Assembly (NCBI GenBank): GCA_013423325.1
Contig: BLJB01000202.1
Location: 25,123 to 89,122, forward strand
Source: Usnea hakonensis
Lineage: Eukaryota > Ascomycota > Lecanoromycetes > Lecanorales > Parmeliaceae
Direction: 5' to 3'
DNA length: 64,000 nucleotides
Part shown: piece after piece, positions 24,359-36,625 of the stretch
Layout: the number at the start of each line of letters is the position of its first letter
How positions within the stretch are numbered: position 1 is the first letter of the stretch
Translations under genes and position numbers: made by a program
The notes under the pieces: generated by a model
What the model saw: only the letters and a program-made list of their open reading frames with translations
The model's database searches: none
What the model was told of the DNA's origin: nothing

Positions 24359-25929
24359 ATGGATGCTTCACCATTGACTCTGGTAGATCCCAAGACATAA
24401 ACCTTTACCCACGGCAGATATTGTACTAATTAGGCTGCTTCCAGGCGCAAACCCACGCCCGCAAAGCCTCTAAAGCGAATATCCCTACTGCTACTATCGA
24501 CGAGCATGATCTGGCGGCAGGGCAGTTCGCGACTGCTGCGAAAGGAACAGACAATTCAGAGGTTCGGGCCTGGCAATCATACAGTCATTTTCCGAGGCTG
24601 ACAGACGGCTAGGCATTTCGCACCCTAAAATTGCTGGAACAGCACCACCGGAAGCTCGCCCAGCTACTGAAATTCCATAATTCACATCCTGTCACTTCAA
24701 GTCAAGAAGCTGTCTCCGAAGCAAAGCCTGCTCCTCCCCAGCAGCCTTCTTCGCCAGCCCCCATAGCAGCACATGATGTTTCGCCATATCGTCCTGCATC
24801 CCATAGCCTACCGGCTGCTCATCGACCGCCGCGCGACATTAGCTCTTCGATAGCAAGCAACCTGGCATCCGCGCGTGGCATACCATCGAACAAGCAGCGG
24901 AGAAGCGGAAGTGGCCAAGCCTCTTCACCCGTGCTAGCCCACCAGAATGCTGAAGGCAAGGTCTTCACTCCGCCCAGGAGATCGCAGCTTGGAATCGCAG
25001 CTTCAAAGTCAGCATCCTCGCCTACTACCGAGAAAGTTCCTATGACGCCAGAAGTTCCCTCTACCAAAGAATCTTCAGCGGCGGACACTAACTCTCAGGA
25101 GCCTGCTGCTGTGAAAACAGACGAGCCTTTTCAACGCTTCTACTCAACCTTCGAATCTCTCTTCTCCAAGCTCTCTGCCCCCCTGGCCTTCGCCGGTCTC
25201 CCCCTCAACGCGGATTTACCACAGTCCGCCGAACCAGTACCAGCCACCAAGCAAACCTCAAAACCCTCGGAGCGCGCTACTGCTGAGCCCGAGTACTCCC
25301 GTCTCTTCTCCAAAGCCGCGTTTCGCGCCATCCGCGACGAGCCCGGCAATACCAATCTCGGCGCCGCAGAAAGCTTCTACGTCGTCCCCACGACCGGGGG
25401 CACAATGCCTTACGCTAGCATACTAGCCCGAGATCGATACAACTTCCCTGCGCTAGAGAGAGACAATACAAGAAACAGTGAAGAGCTAGATGAATTCGTC
25501 GATGCGAGAGAGACGCCAGGGCCGCCTAGTCCGCTGATGACAAGGAGTGGGAGGACGGGAGCAAAGGCATCGAGCGGCAACAAGACGATGGAAGAATTAC
25601 AGCTCGAAAACGAAGGGCTGCGAAAATCACTCGATACCCTCTCGAAGCGATTGTGGGAGTTTGAAGCTGGCGCCCAAGCGTCGTCGTTTGCGTTGCAGCA
25701 GAGTATCAGAGCCATGAGACAGTCGCCCGGGGCATCGCAGGCCGGCACGGGCGTCCATACTGAGGAGTTGGAAGAGCAGATCCGGGAGGCGAGGATGGAG
25801 ATGGAGAGGATGGATAAGGAGAATGAGAAGTTGAAGGGGGTGGTTGGGAGGTATAGGGAACGGTGGGAGAAGTTGAAAGAGGGGGCGAGAGTCAGGCGGG
25901 AAGGAGGGCCGAAGGAGGAGGGGGAATGA
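24359..25929 (+). CDS. MIT-like plus coiled-coil protein, possible Atg38/NRBF2 homologue
   Basis: Three exons (24,359-24,382, 24,445-24,561, 24,613-25,929) join in phase to 485 aa. The ATG of MDASPLTL sits in a 24-nt first exon with a GTAGAT donor and a CTTCCAG acceptor. Residues 9-66 form three predicted helices (AQTHARKASKAN, EHDLAAGQFATAAKG, AFRTLKLLEQHHRKLAQLL), an MIT-like bundle. A long Ser/Pro-rich disordered middle follows, then coiled coils at about 370-410 (MEELQLENEGLRKSLDTLSK) and 430-475, and a charged tail. An N-terminal MIT and C-terminal coiled coil is the layout of Atg38/NRBF2, the dimeric subunit of the autophagy phosphatidylinositol 3-kinase complex I. That assignment is by architecture, so it is tentative. 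It converges with the dynein chain gene, 156 bp between stops. Confidence 0.8.
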
Positions 25930-26085
25930 TTATGTAGAGCTGGTATCAGTCATCTAATCTAAGCTGTTCGGAGAGCCTTGGAAAACTTCTACAGTTCCTT
26001 CTTGCTCGCTGTGCAATTGCAAAGCAATATCAATTGCGGGCTGGGTATCAAAGCACTGTCAAACCATCGCCAAACCCCAGCACAC

Positions 26086-27954
26086 TCAGTCACGGCTAGC
26101 CGCCTTCTTACTCGGCGTCCCGCTACTCTCCCGACTCGCATCCTTCTTCCCCGGCGTCCCTCTCGGACTCCCGCTCGCCCCCCTCTTCATCAGTCCAGCG
26201 AAAAATGAATTCAGAGCCTCATTCTCCGCCTTTATGTCGTCCGGGATCTTGGGCGCACCCGTTGCCACCTCGGGCGTCCCACTGCCGCTCTCCGCCATGC
26301 CTTCCTTCCTACTCCTCAGCTTCTTGAGCATGTCGTCGGCGTCGACTTGGATCCCGCCCATGTTGACTTGCACGGGACCTATGTGCTCGTTGACGCGCTC
26401 GTCGTGGGGCTTGTTGTTGGTGCTGTTGCTGAATGTGTTGCTGTTGTTGGGGTCCTTTTCCGAGGATGCTGCGGCGGCGGCTTCTTCCTCGGCTTTGAGC
26501 TTTTCGAGAACTTCGAGTTGGGTGGTGAGGAATGCCTGGGTTGTTGAAGTTGATACTTCGATGCTTGGACTTTTGGTCTGGCTGGATGAGTAGGCGTGAG
26601 GATCGGGGATGGTGGATTCGTATGTGTGGAGGATAGCGCTTTCTGGGCTTGATTCGACGTTGTTGGTCTCTGGAGCGCCGTTGGCGGCGGCAGAGGCCAA
26701 GGCTTGAAGATCGATACTCCATCCAGTGCTTGTGCCTTCGACGTCGAACCCTTCGCGTAACACCCGTATCTTGCCCCATGAATCCCAGTTTGGTGGGATG
26801 AGGACTTGGTCCCTATCGACGACATTGTGCTTGACACTTTGCTTTTTCAGCTGAGAATGTATGCCTAGGGTGGAGTGAATGAGTGTTGGGAGGGAATTTG
26901 GGACAGATACTGATGTGTATATCAGAGATGCACCGTCTAGAATCATTAGCAGCGCTAAAGCTCAAAGACTTTGGGGGACTCACGCTTCATCAGTATTGTG
27001 CGAAGGAATTGGAGTACAAAGTCAAATTCTTCTTCTTTCCAGCCGTGCTCGACTTCGAGGGTGTTGGTCTTATCTGCCTGAATTTGTGTTCCGTCAGCCT
27101 TACCTGTGCAGCGTCCGAATCACGTATCAAATATACATATGAAAGTACGCACCCCGTGACAGACCACACATAGCGGCAGCCCCAAGGGTTCGTCCCATTC
27201 CCCTTGACTCAGTGGAAGAGTCACATTACCATCGCTGCCTGTACTTGAGCCACCAGCATCGTATGTCGGTGTCCCTCTTTTCCGTTGCTGCCATTCTTTC
27301 ATAGTTTTTTCCATAGACTCCATACTTGCCTCGTCGAGGGATGAAGTAATGTCTCGCAGCATCTCGATCCAAGCTTTCATCTGGCGAGCCCACCGCCAAG
27401 GTTCGCTCCAGTCAAGTAATATTACCAAAAGCGTTTCTGGTATAGACTGTGGTGTGAAAAGCGGCTTGAGTAGCGGAGCGAAAGCAGGTGAAGACTCGGA
27501 GAGGAAGTACGTGGACAGTCTAGCAAGCGTGTCTAGGTGATGTCAGCTACGCTACCAGGTTTGAGACTGGCCTGTGAAGGCGAATCCTTCACCTTCTTGA
27601 TCGGTATCCAGCACATCCTGATATGTGTACCCCAAAGCAAACTCATTAGCGACCAACTGCTTCCTCTTCTGTCGGTCCTGGGGGCGTTTAGCGGTATCCG
27701 AGGTCAAAGTCTCAAGAAACTCTTTCTGCGTGTCCGGCATCCCTCCTATCTTCTCTTCAGCCTCTACGCTTTTCAAAGCCCATAATTGACTGACCCAGGA
27801 CTACCAAATTCTTTTCTGACAGCTTCTTCCCACTAGCGACGCTGTCCAGCATCGAGGACCACATGCCTTTCTCGCTGTTTCCACTGCTTTGTGGCGCGCC
27901 ATTTCTTCGTTTGTCCGTGTATATTGGGCCCCTTAGATTCGACTGCCGACTCAT
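26086..27954 (-). CDS. cytoplasmic dynein light intermediate chain
   Basis: Five exons (27,795-27,954; 27,593-27,745; 27,153-27,532; 26,984-27,077; 26,086-26,936) join in phase to 545 aa from the ATG at 27,954. The family blocks appear in order: KNLVVLGG at the P-loop-like start, ALGYTYQDV, LLVILLDWSEPW, WIEMLRD, then GLPLCVVCHGADK, TLEVEHGWKEEEFDFVLQFL, GASLIYTS and VLIPPNWDSWGKI. As in other fungal light intermediate chains, a full GxxGxGKS Walker A is absent. The C-terminal ~250 residues are disordered with an amphipathic segment (DIKAENEALNSFFAGLM) that resembles the adaptor-binding helix of the family. The product links the dynein heavy chain to cargo adaptors for nuclear, endosome and spindle transport. 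It is a conserved core gene, so this part of the window is not accessory DNA. Confidence 0.9.
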
Positions 27955-28747
27955 GTTGGACGTCTTCGCTTTGTCAATGAATTGACAAAGTGAAGGAAAT
28001 TACTTGTATTGGTACTCATATCGCGATGGAAATAAACACCCCTCCCAAGGTCCGCCAAAGCACCCCCGGCTAGAGTACACTAGCGTTTAGTGGCCGAAGA
28101 TCAGCCGCTTACGACAGCACTCTATATTACCGTTTTGGGTTGTTTTTCCGCTCCATGCTATGCTACACACAAACGACTATTTTAATCCCCAGATACCATT
28201 GAACGGACAAAATCTCATACAGTCTTCCTCCCTGCGTCATGCGATGGGGTCACTCACCACCACACACTTGTATCGAATGTAACCTCTGGACCGGGTCATT
28301 GATACATTGGAGGACAGGCGACTCATCAGGAGCCTATCCTCCCGTCCGCGGGATTAATCGTCATTTCAAGATTGCGAATCATTACAAACCGAGAATCAGG
28401 AGCATCTTTTCGCCCATTGACCCGTAGGGTTTCTTACTATTATGGCGCTGTCAATTTGCCATCGTCATTTTCATAATAAGATACAATAACGTCAATCGTA
28501 CAAAGGCTTTTTCATTACCACTATCTTGATCTTTATCGCAAATGTTCACTATATATATACATTGGAGATCTGCTGACTGAAAATAGAGCCAAATTGAAAA
28601 TGGGTATAGATTTCCTTGTCATGGAGTTGCGTTGGGTTTTTAAAAACGTCTCTTGTATGTTCGATCGGGATTCTTTGAACTTTGACCTCTGGCAGTCCAT
28701 GGGGTACAGGCGAGGCTTTGCACAAATAAGCACGGTACTTTTGGTCT
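27955..28747. other. intergenic, no gene supported
   Basis: This holds the promoter side of the dynein chain gene and the 3' flank of the monooxygenase gene. No conserved frame or RNA gene is seen. Confidence 0.4.
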
Positions 28748-30013
28748 TTAGGACACCCATTCATACTCCGGGAGCGGGTGTTTATCAGTGCTGGCGAAAG
28801 CGCCGCCGAAGAATTTCTGAGCGAATTCCAGAATTTTGGTCCAAGCGATAAAAGCGAATAGATGGTTTCGCAGCCATATTCCCCATGCCGTTTGTGGCGC
28901 GCAAAATGTAAGGATAAAGGGTGGGATCTTTTGCAGGTCCGTGATGATGGGCCTCAATTGCTCCTCGTAGCCCCTGAGTCCTGCTGCAAGATCGCCCTTG
29001 TGCTTGCAGACCTCCCCAGCCAACAGATAGGCGCCAGCAAGGGCGAGACTCGTGCCGCCGCCAGTAGGACCGGCTGCGTAACCCGCGTCACCAACTAAAA
29101 CGAAGCGGCCTTTGTACAGGCTTGGGGTTTTGACTTGGACAATCTCGCTGCCGTAGAAGTCATCTGACGTCATCATGGCCTTCATGACCTCGTCGGTTTT
29201 CCAGCCACCACCCATGTAGTGCTGAGCTACATATTGTTTTAATCCATCGGTCCCTTCCTTCATAGCCTCGCGGAATGGCAGCGTGGAGTCGCGATTGTCA
29301 CGTGGGTAAATAGCCATTAGTCCGACTCGATTCACGCCCGATGGATCAGGTCCAACACCCATAAAACGGCCGCCAACAGCGCTGCATCCTTTTGCCACTT
29401 TACTTCCCTCAAGAAGATCTTGTTCTATAGAGAAGTAAGCGGCCCAGACATTCGTCGGTTTGATGTGGTCTCGGACACCGCAGCCAAAGCCCATAGCACG
29501 AGTCCTTGAGGTCGCACCATCACAGGCCACGACAAGGTCGTATTCTGAAGTCGGGAAGCCGTTCGCGAATTCGACCGTAATAGGTCCGTCTTCCTTTCCG
29601 CTTTGCTGCATCGAGGCGATTTGCTCGCCAAAAATATACTTGGTATCTTCGTTATCATTGGTCAGGTCGAAGAGGATTCTTGCCAGGTCGCCGCGGAAGA
29701 TCTCATACTCCGAGACAAGCGACTGCTGATCTGGATTTCCAGTAGCTCCAATAGTTCCGTACGGTCGACCATTATCTCGGACGAAGCTGATACCTTTCAT
29801 CTCCGTCGTCTTGGCTCGCACGGCGGCCTCCATACCTAGCATCTTCCGCATTACAGTGACACCAACAGTACGGATGTCGATACCTTGTCCGTTGGTGCGC
29901 AGCTTTGGAAAGCGTTCGATCACGGTGACTTTTGCTCCGGCTTTTGCAAACCAGTAAGCCGCCGTTGGGCCTGCGATGGATGCGCCCACGATGAGGACCC
30001 GTGGTTGAAACAT
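28748..30013 (-). CDS. FAD-dependent monooxygenase (PHBH-fold, aromatic hydroxylase-like)
   Basis: A single exon of 421 codons starts at an ATG directly before the nucleotide-binding motif. Residues 5-25 (VLIVGASIAGPTAAYWFAKA) are the GxGxxG-type FAD Rossmann motif in the GASIAG variant common in this family, followed by VIERFP at the strand-2 acid. The DG motif is VVACDGATSRTR (about 188-199) and the GD motif is GRFVLVGDAGYAAGPTGGG (about 306-324), which binds FAD ribose and pyrophosphate. Length fits class A flavoprotein monooxygenases such as those acting on phenols, tetracycline-like polyketides or other secondary metabolites. The C-terminal region has a hydrophobic helix (LFAFIAWTKILEFAQKFFGG). 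No other biosynthetic genes flank it, so the substrate cannot be guessed. Confidence 0.9.
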   Translation of the reverse strand: MFQPRVLIVGASIAGPTAAYWFAKAGAKVTVIERFPKLRTNGQGIDIRTVGVTVMRKMLGMEAAVRAKTTEMKGISFVRDNGRPYGTIGATGNPDQQSLVSEYEIFRGDLARILFDLTNDNEDTKYIFGEQIASMQQSGKEDGPITVEFANGFPTSEYDLVVACDGATSRTRAMGFGCGVRDHIKPTNVWAAYFSIEQDLLEGSKVAKGCSAVGGRFMGVGPDPSGVNRVGLMAIYPRDNRDSTLPFREAMKEGTDGLKQYVAQHYMGGGWKTDEVMKAMMTSDDFYGSEIVQVKTPSLYKGRFVLVGDAGYAAGPTGGGTSLALAGAYLLAGEVCKHKGDLAAGLRGYEEQLRPIITDLQKIPPFILTFCAPQTAWGIWLRNHLFAFIAWTKILEFAQKFFGGAFASTDKHPLPEYEWVS

Positions 30014-31087
30014 AGTATTTGAACTGTGTACAATGAGGGATCTTCTGGTAACTCAATCCCAATTTGTATTTCATGGGATCCTCGGTGATCGGACTGATAT
30101 GTGTCTCCAGAGACCGGATACTCTTGGCTTCAAGGATTCTGAGTAAGTCTAAACCTGCGTTGGTATGGACTCATTTTAATTTACGGGTACGAGTACGAAG
30201 ATTCAACACTCAGGGGTGGGCGATTATGTTGTATATTCGAATACCCCATTTGTGGATTATTGTCTCGTTCTTATGCCTTTCATGAAGATATGCTGTAAGA
30301 ACTCCTGAACAACGCGTTACGGAAATGAGCGTTTGTGAAGGACCGAGATTGGGTTAAGCGTTTAGGGAAAGGCTGAGATTGAGTTTCAAGATCAGATCGT
30401 CTCGGATTCGGGTTCGGGTTCGGGTTCGGATTGGGGAGTGTCAGTGGTGGCAGGTTCGGGTCGGGGTTTCGGGCGACGGGTTTCGGCTCCATGAGAGACG
30501 GATCCACTGTGGCTTGATGTATCGTTTTCTACTGTCTATTGTGGAACGAGACCATAGGTAGTAATGGTAAGAGTATCAAAGCTAGATCGGTGACGATATT
30601 CGTGCTTTCCAAATAATTTTACCACGCGTCATAATAGCCAAATTAGTAAGTCCTTGCGTTCACACGAAGCTTAAAGTATACTTACCTTATGGTCTAGTCC
30701 GGCTAGAGCCTCTAGATTGTCCCACGGCCTGGGAAGAAGGCATAGGAAAGCCATTTTAAATTCTTCGACGATTGCCCGGATGATTATGAAGCTTGTAGAT
30801 CGCTTCGGAGAGGAGACGATACTAGTTTCTGTCAGACTCCTTGCTCCAAATCTCGAAATTGAAGTGAAGATCAAAAACAAGGTGTGAACCTGCACAGTGG
30901 AAAATAATGGGTCGCGTATGATGCAGACGAAGTATTTTGTGAAAATAGTATTCAGTTGGATTGGTGTTCCATTTTCGTGTTTTTTGGAAGGCTCCACCTG
31001 AGGGACTTGCTTCTTTTGTGACAAACTGATGATGGATAATGGGCGAGAAAGACAGGGATGAGACCACTCATACATTAACGGGAGCCC
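30014..31087. other. intergenic with a GGTTCG microsatellite
   Basis: Contains about four tandem GGTTCG units at roughly 30,407-30,436. Frames to 134 codons on the minus strand (30,671-31,075) have no domain or signal peptide; not called. Confidence 0.5.
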
Positions 31088-31720
31088 ATGTCGTCTTACG
31101 ACTCATATAGCAGGCGGGAAATTCCAGGGCTGGCGTGCGAAGAGGAAAGTGTTGATGAACCCGTTCTTCAATGGGTGCTCAGTGAATCCATCCAGGTCAC
31201 ATGCAGAGCCGTACCAAAAGCTAGTAGTGCAACGCCCCAGATCGGCCCTCTCACAAACTTGCAGTCATGGGGTGCCAGCTGACACCCTACTTCCAAATCG
31301 ACGATTGGATTCGACGCTTTCCGAAGGACCTACAAGCCGGCATGCTTTGATTATCATCGACTATAAGTCAAATTGATCCTTTTTGCCTGTCGATATCATT
31401 ATGACAAGTTAATCATTCTTGCAGACTCTGCATGAGCAGTACCGAACCGAGCAATTTGGGCCATGGCAGACGGGGTATTGCTATCCCTGGGAGTACCATT
31501 TCAGGGCGCCAGATAGCTTGGAAAGAGGCCGCAAACCTTACTACTTTACCACTGAAGACGAGTGCACGTGATTTCAGCAGCAGGCAATGATCCTCCAAAA
31601 CCGAGCGAACAACTTTCGTCCAACATCCGCCAATGAGCGAGCAGCTCAGCAATTCACACAGTGATCTGCCCCTTCAGCTCCGCCACCACCGCCTCAGAAG
31701 CCAATTACTGAGTCCAGAAA
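31088..31720 (+). pseudogene. relic of an unidentified protein-coding gene
   Basis: From ATG 31,088 a frame begins MSSYDSYSRREIPGLACEEE. From an acceptor-like CTTGCAG near 31,425 another reads HEQYRTEQFGPWQTGYCYPW, then FRAPDSLERGRKPYYFTTED and later NRANNFRPTSANERAAQQ and PPPPPQKP. This composition is coding-like, but in-frame TGA occurs at 31,569-31,571 and again near 31,664, and no further exon follows. I do not recognise the family. Both stops could be single C-to-T changes from CGA. Confidence 0.4.
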
Positions 31721-32962
31721 GTGGCAGTAGTCGTGATCCTAGTTCATAAGGTTGAGAAAAGTACGTTCATGCACGAGCAGCGAGATATCCTCCGCAATGC
31801 ACATAGAAACTACTATGTGGTCCGAGGAGATTTTGTTTTCCTCTTGCGCCGCGAAGTAGCCCACGGACCACAATTCTCAGCCCGCCCTCAGCCGTGGCTT
31901 TTTGGCCCATGATCCAAACTGAGCTAATTACTCAGCCAACATATCCACCAACAGAAAAGTCCAAGTCAGCAGTGACTGAAGGGTTGAAGATATTCGCTCT
32001 ATACACTGTCGATTGCATATTGAACAGTAAGACCAAATACGCTTCACTGCATTTCCTATCGATATTAGTTACCAAACAGGCGAGAAATTTCCTCAACCCT
32101 GCCAGATAAGGCATTGGTATAAACGACGCTTTCTTCGCGTTGGATGTAATTTCCTCGCTATTCTTTCTTACTCAAGCACTGTAAATGGCATTGTTATATC
32201 GCGAGAGCGAAAGGGCGCTCGTGCTGACGGTACACTACACATCAGTCATTTGCCATGACAGCTATGCACGAGCAGTCGCATCTGCCTTCTGGGGGAGAAG
32301 ACACTACTTCCTACGCAGTCCTTTTGCAAGCACATTCAGCTTCAACCTGCGCCAGATCGATTACTGACATTTTCGCGTATTATGTCAATAGTGAATAGAA
32401 TATTGCATCTTTATCAGACGCATATAGAAGACTGTTCAGAGCGACGATCTTGATTCAGGAAAGGGCAAGAAAGGGGTCGATCTACGCGATAAAATGTCGT
32501 ATGATAGTCCTTATATAATCACGGCCGTTTCGACCCGCAACTAAGTTCTTCTGGGGCCGACTTAGGAAGTCTCCTCGGTTAAACTACAGCAGTACTATCA
32601 AATTCCCTTGAAAATTAGATACTTATGCAAACGATGGTTAGACGGATATTTAGCACGTGATAAAGTCTCTGTTTCGGCAATTAGACCGGTATGTCCGGGT
32701 ACAAGGTGGGATGATAGTGGGGTTGCATATGCAGCGCGCAGATCATCGATAAAGACAGCTTATCTTCGCAATCGTTCTTCTCAACCCGGCAGTGAATTGC
32801 GCATTTGACTTGTGCAGCTATTGAGGCCCTGACGTTTTTTCACTCCAGCTGAGATAGATGAGGAGTTCCCGGGCAGCTTGAATTGTAGCATACTGCCTAA
32901 CAGCGCTTGGAGGATTCGCTGCTTTTTATTCGCATCTATCGATTTAGAGCCCTGAGGACACC
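31721..32962. other. intergenic, upstream of the permease gene
   Basis: Short frames only; no promoter motif could be singled out. Confidence 0.35.
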
Positions 32963-35000
32963 ATGGGAGGTGATCATGGGTCAACGCAAATATCAGATGC
33001 TTTGAAGACGCCGGAAGAGAGCCATGGTAGCCAGCGGGGATCCATTGATCTTGATGCAGCTGACCTTGCGCGCCTTGGTAAGAAGCCGGTCCTGAAGGTG
33101 AGCTCCGAGCTCCTCCACACAAGCCCTAGCATTCACCCTGACAATTTGGTTATAGCGCAGGTTTGGGCTCATGTCGTTACTGGGCTTCAGTTGTTCCATT
33201 CTCATAACCTGGGAGGGCATACTGATGTAAACTTGGACCGCCCAATCTTACTTGGACTAAGCTGACGAGGAAAAGCGTCTTCAACATTGGATTCATGAAG
33301 TATGCTGGTGTATATCAAAGGGTGACTACGAAAACATGATAACAAAGTCTACAGCGGTGGTCCGGCGGGTCTCGTGTACCAATTTCTCATTGTTTGGATT
33401 GGGACTGCTTCAGTCTACGCATGCTTGAGCGAGCTGGCCTCAATGTAATATTCAAAAGCCGCTAGATCATTGAGGCCTAGACTAAAGCATATCAGGGCTC
33501 CCACTGCTGGCGGACAGTACTATTGGGTCTCAATGCTAGCGCCACCTTCTTCCAGGAAATTTTTCAGTTATGCCACCGGCAAGTAATAGGTCATACGATG
33601 GCAGAACTCTCTAATTGATCTTAGGCTGGCTCACCGTGTGGGGATGGCAAGTATCTCTCGCGTCCGTATCTTACCTCGCAGGAGCATTGATCCAGGGACT
33701 GATCACTTTGACGACACCTGCCTACGAACCCCATCCATGGCATACAGTTCTTCTATTTTGGGCCGCGATACTTTTCACCATATTTATCAACACTGCAGTT
33801 GGACAGTATCTGCCCAAGATTGAAGGTTCAATTCTGATAATCCATATCCTCGGGTTTTTCGCCATTCTCCTTCCTTTGGCGATTTTGGGGTCGCATCAAA
33901 ATGCTTCCGAAGTCTTTCAAACCTTCTTGGACACCGGAAGCTGGCCTACACAAGGTCTTTCGTTTATGATAGGGATGCTTGGATCTGTCTTTTGTTTCAC
34001 AGGTACGTGGCTCTTCTGATGCGTCAACCTATATCGGGGTATCGCTGACAGGGGCAACAGGTGCAGATGGGGCGATACATGTATCAACACCCTGTTACAA
34101 TAAGAGTCAGAGCTACTGGCAAACTAACTAGATTCTAGATGTCTGAAGAAATTCAAAATGCCTCCGTCATTGTGCCACGCGCTATCATGCTTAGCATCTT
34201 CATCAATGGCAGCTTGGCTTTTTGCATGATCATTGCAACACTCTTCAGCTTGACCGATGTGCAAGGCGCATTGAATACTCCAACGCATTATCCAATCATG
34301 GAGATTCTGCAAAACTCCACTGGTTCCGTTGCTGGAGCTACAGTCTTGGCTTCCATACTAGTGGTCATGCAATTTTGTTGTAATGTGGGGCTCCTTGCAT
34401 CTGCTTCGCGAATGTGCTGGTCATTCGCTCGAGATCGCGGTCTACCTGGATGGAAATTCTTGCAGCGTGTCAGTCATCCTTACGATCACTCAGGCGTTTT
34501 AAGTGCTGATGCGCTGGATCTAGGTTCAAGGACACGCTTCTCTTCCCATCCGGTCCATCCTCGTGACCACATGCATCTCATGTCTACTCTCGCTCATCAT
34601 ACTCGGGTCATCAACAGCCTTCAACGACCTAGTCTCGCTCTCGGTTTCTAGTCTGCAATCCTCATACCTCGTTGCAATCAGTCTTTTACTCTATCGACGC
34701 TCTACTGGAGCGATACTGCCTCGCAGTTTATCCGTCGAATCTTACCCAGTAACGGATCTGGAAATAAGATGGGGTCCTTGGCATATACCGGGATTTTGGG
34801 GAATTGCGAATAATGTGTTTGCCTGTACCTATTTGACCGTCATTGTCTTTTTCAGCTTTTGGCCCACAGAAAAGCCGGTTACAGCAGAGAATATGAATTA
34901 TGCTGTCTTAGTAACGGGGGCAGTTGTAATCGTCAGCCTGGTCTACTACCTCGTATGGGCGAAGAGAGTATATACAGGACCGGTGATCGAGGTGGGCTAA
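32963..35000 (+). CDS. amino-acid/GABA-type permease (APC superfamily)
   Basis: Nine exons (32,963-33,097; 33,156-33,226; 33,276-33,299; 33,355-33,444; 33,496-33,578; 33,625-34,002; 34,061-34,080; 34,139-34,468; 34,524-35,000) join in phase to 535 aa with no stop. Family landmarks run in order: LARLGKKPVLKR before the first helix, FGLMSLLGFSCSILITWEG (TM1), GGPAGLVYQF, SELASMAPTAGGQYYWVSML, GWLTVWGWQ, GADGAIHMSEEIQNAS and CWSFARDRGLPGWKFL. These are typical of fungal GABA/choline-type permeases of the amino-acid/choline transporter family. About 12 membrane segments are expected at the plasma membrane or vacuole. The intron after exon 5 begins GCAAGT, a GC-AG intron. Substrate among amino acids, GABA or choline is not decidable from sequence. 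No operon-like neighbours. Confidence 0.88.
33579..33624 (+). other. GC-AG intron in the permease gene
   Basis: The in-phase junction GCCACCG/GCAAGT ... TTGATCTTAG/GCTGG restores the conserved ATGWLTVWGW stretch and needs a GC donor, the accepted minor form of U2 introns. No GT donor nearby keeps the frame and the conserved residues. Confidence 0.75.
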
Positions 35001-36625
35001 CTGTGGAAGAAGTAGCCCGTCAGTTGCATTTAATTGTGATATATGGACATGTGTCACGAGGTCAATTCTAGGGCAAGATCGAAGATATTCAAACATTCGA
35101 ATATGTATAGTTGAATATATCAAGCGGTATATACATGAGTATGATATGAACGAATACACCCGATTACACTCATGTACTAGTACTTTCATCATTCCTCGCC
35201 ACAGTAGGATGGGTGGTTACTAGTCCTACATATCGCATATCTTCTACTTCTTGTCTGAGTTATTCTATGCTGGGGATGGAAAGAGGTTCGAAACACCATG
35301 GTTAGGCATGGATGGATCGCCACAGTAGGACTGGGGGTTAGTAATTTCGGATATCGCATATCGCATGAATCGTTTTGGTAGTGTTTCGGTGCATGGATTC
35401 GATGGCCATGGCCATGGCAAGAGAATCAGGAGACTGTGTCCTTTCAGGAGTGCATATATAGAGTGATTTGCACTGGCAATGGCTCTTCAGTCGCTTCGTC
35501 TCTTTCAGAGTCTCCTTCATTGCATTGCAGTCTTTTTTCGCCCACCCACCCCTACCTGCATATACATATCTATCTACTCCAGGTCCATATCGAATAGATC
35601 TGGGAGTCTTCTGAGCGCTGTAGCAATGGGCCTGAATATACCTTCAGGGGTCACTGTTCATGGCAATGAGACAGGCTAACCACTGCTGCAACTACCTCCT
35701 AGGAGCATTTGATCATTTGCATGCAATTCGCATGATTCGGATGTGGCGAACGAAGCACTAAACAGTGTTCAGGCCTGGCTCTGGCCAGAGACATGTACCA
35801 TGAGAAACTTCGTGTAGCCTCCGTGTGCATTGGACCATGAGCTGGCCCGTGGCATGGCGCTTGTATTACGGTGATCAGATGTATCACTCAGTCGACAAAG
35901 TCATACATGCGAGGCGCCTGACGACTGGAGTCCTCTCCTCATAATCGACCAGCGCAGAGTTCCATGCCCGCCTTTCCTCCACCTTGAGTTCAGAGCGTTC
36001 ATTTTCCGCTCTTGATGTTTGATGAATATCCGACCATGCTGATGCATATTTTGATCAATAATAACGTGCGTTGGAGGTATTTCAGCGTGATCATTTTTTG
36101 GCTCAGCCGCATGGTATCAGGGATACGCCTATCGTACTCAGAAATCTGACCGCCTTTTTCTTAGGGGCGCGAATTTGACTTGCTCTGACAAGGCATTGGA
36201 AGATCCCACGCTATGCTACTGGCAATATTGACTTTTTAGAACGGGAGGTGTAAAGTGGTTCATTCTCTAGCTACGAAAAATGCTAAAGTACGAGTGGCGC
36301 TGACGTAATTGATGCCTCATCGCTACTGCCCAACAGCATCGAGCTAAGCTCGAGATATGCTACCTCTCATTCTTGTTGTCCTGACACTCCTCTGTTTGAC
36401 ATGCTCAAGACCATGTTGCAAGCACGTCGGCCGTGCTCGTGTTACACTTATGACCTTGTCTAGTAAGGGAAAGAACTCTTCGGCGTCTTTAATCCATCCA
36501 GATCATAGGCAATCTGGGTAGCAATCCTGAAGCCAAAATGTAGCAATTCTGTATACAACAAGTACTATGACTTTAGGCTGTGCCCAAGTCTTTCTTAGGG
36601 TCAAAAACGACAGAACAGAAGCTTG
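35001..36625. other. intergenic, no gene supported
   Basis: The region holds two imperfect copies of about 45 bp (CGCCACAGTAGGA[T/C] ... TATCGCATAT) at about 35,197-35,240 and 35,320-35,365. No coding frame with a domain is seen. Confidence 0.45.

Noticed and set aside
26234..26837. Several overlapping frames of 119-156 codons on both strands
   Set aside because: Shadows of the low-complexity C-terminal part of the dynein light intermediate chain exon.
30400..30440. GGTTCG array as a telomere-like repeat
   Set aside because: Fungal telomeres are TTAGGG; about four GGTTCG units are better described as a microsatellite.
35280..35310. GGTTCGAAAC as a tRNA T-loop
   Set aside because: No matching acceptor, D or anticodon stems could be drawn around it.
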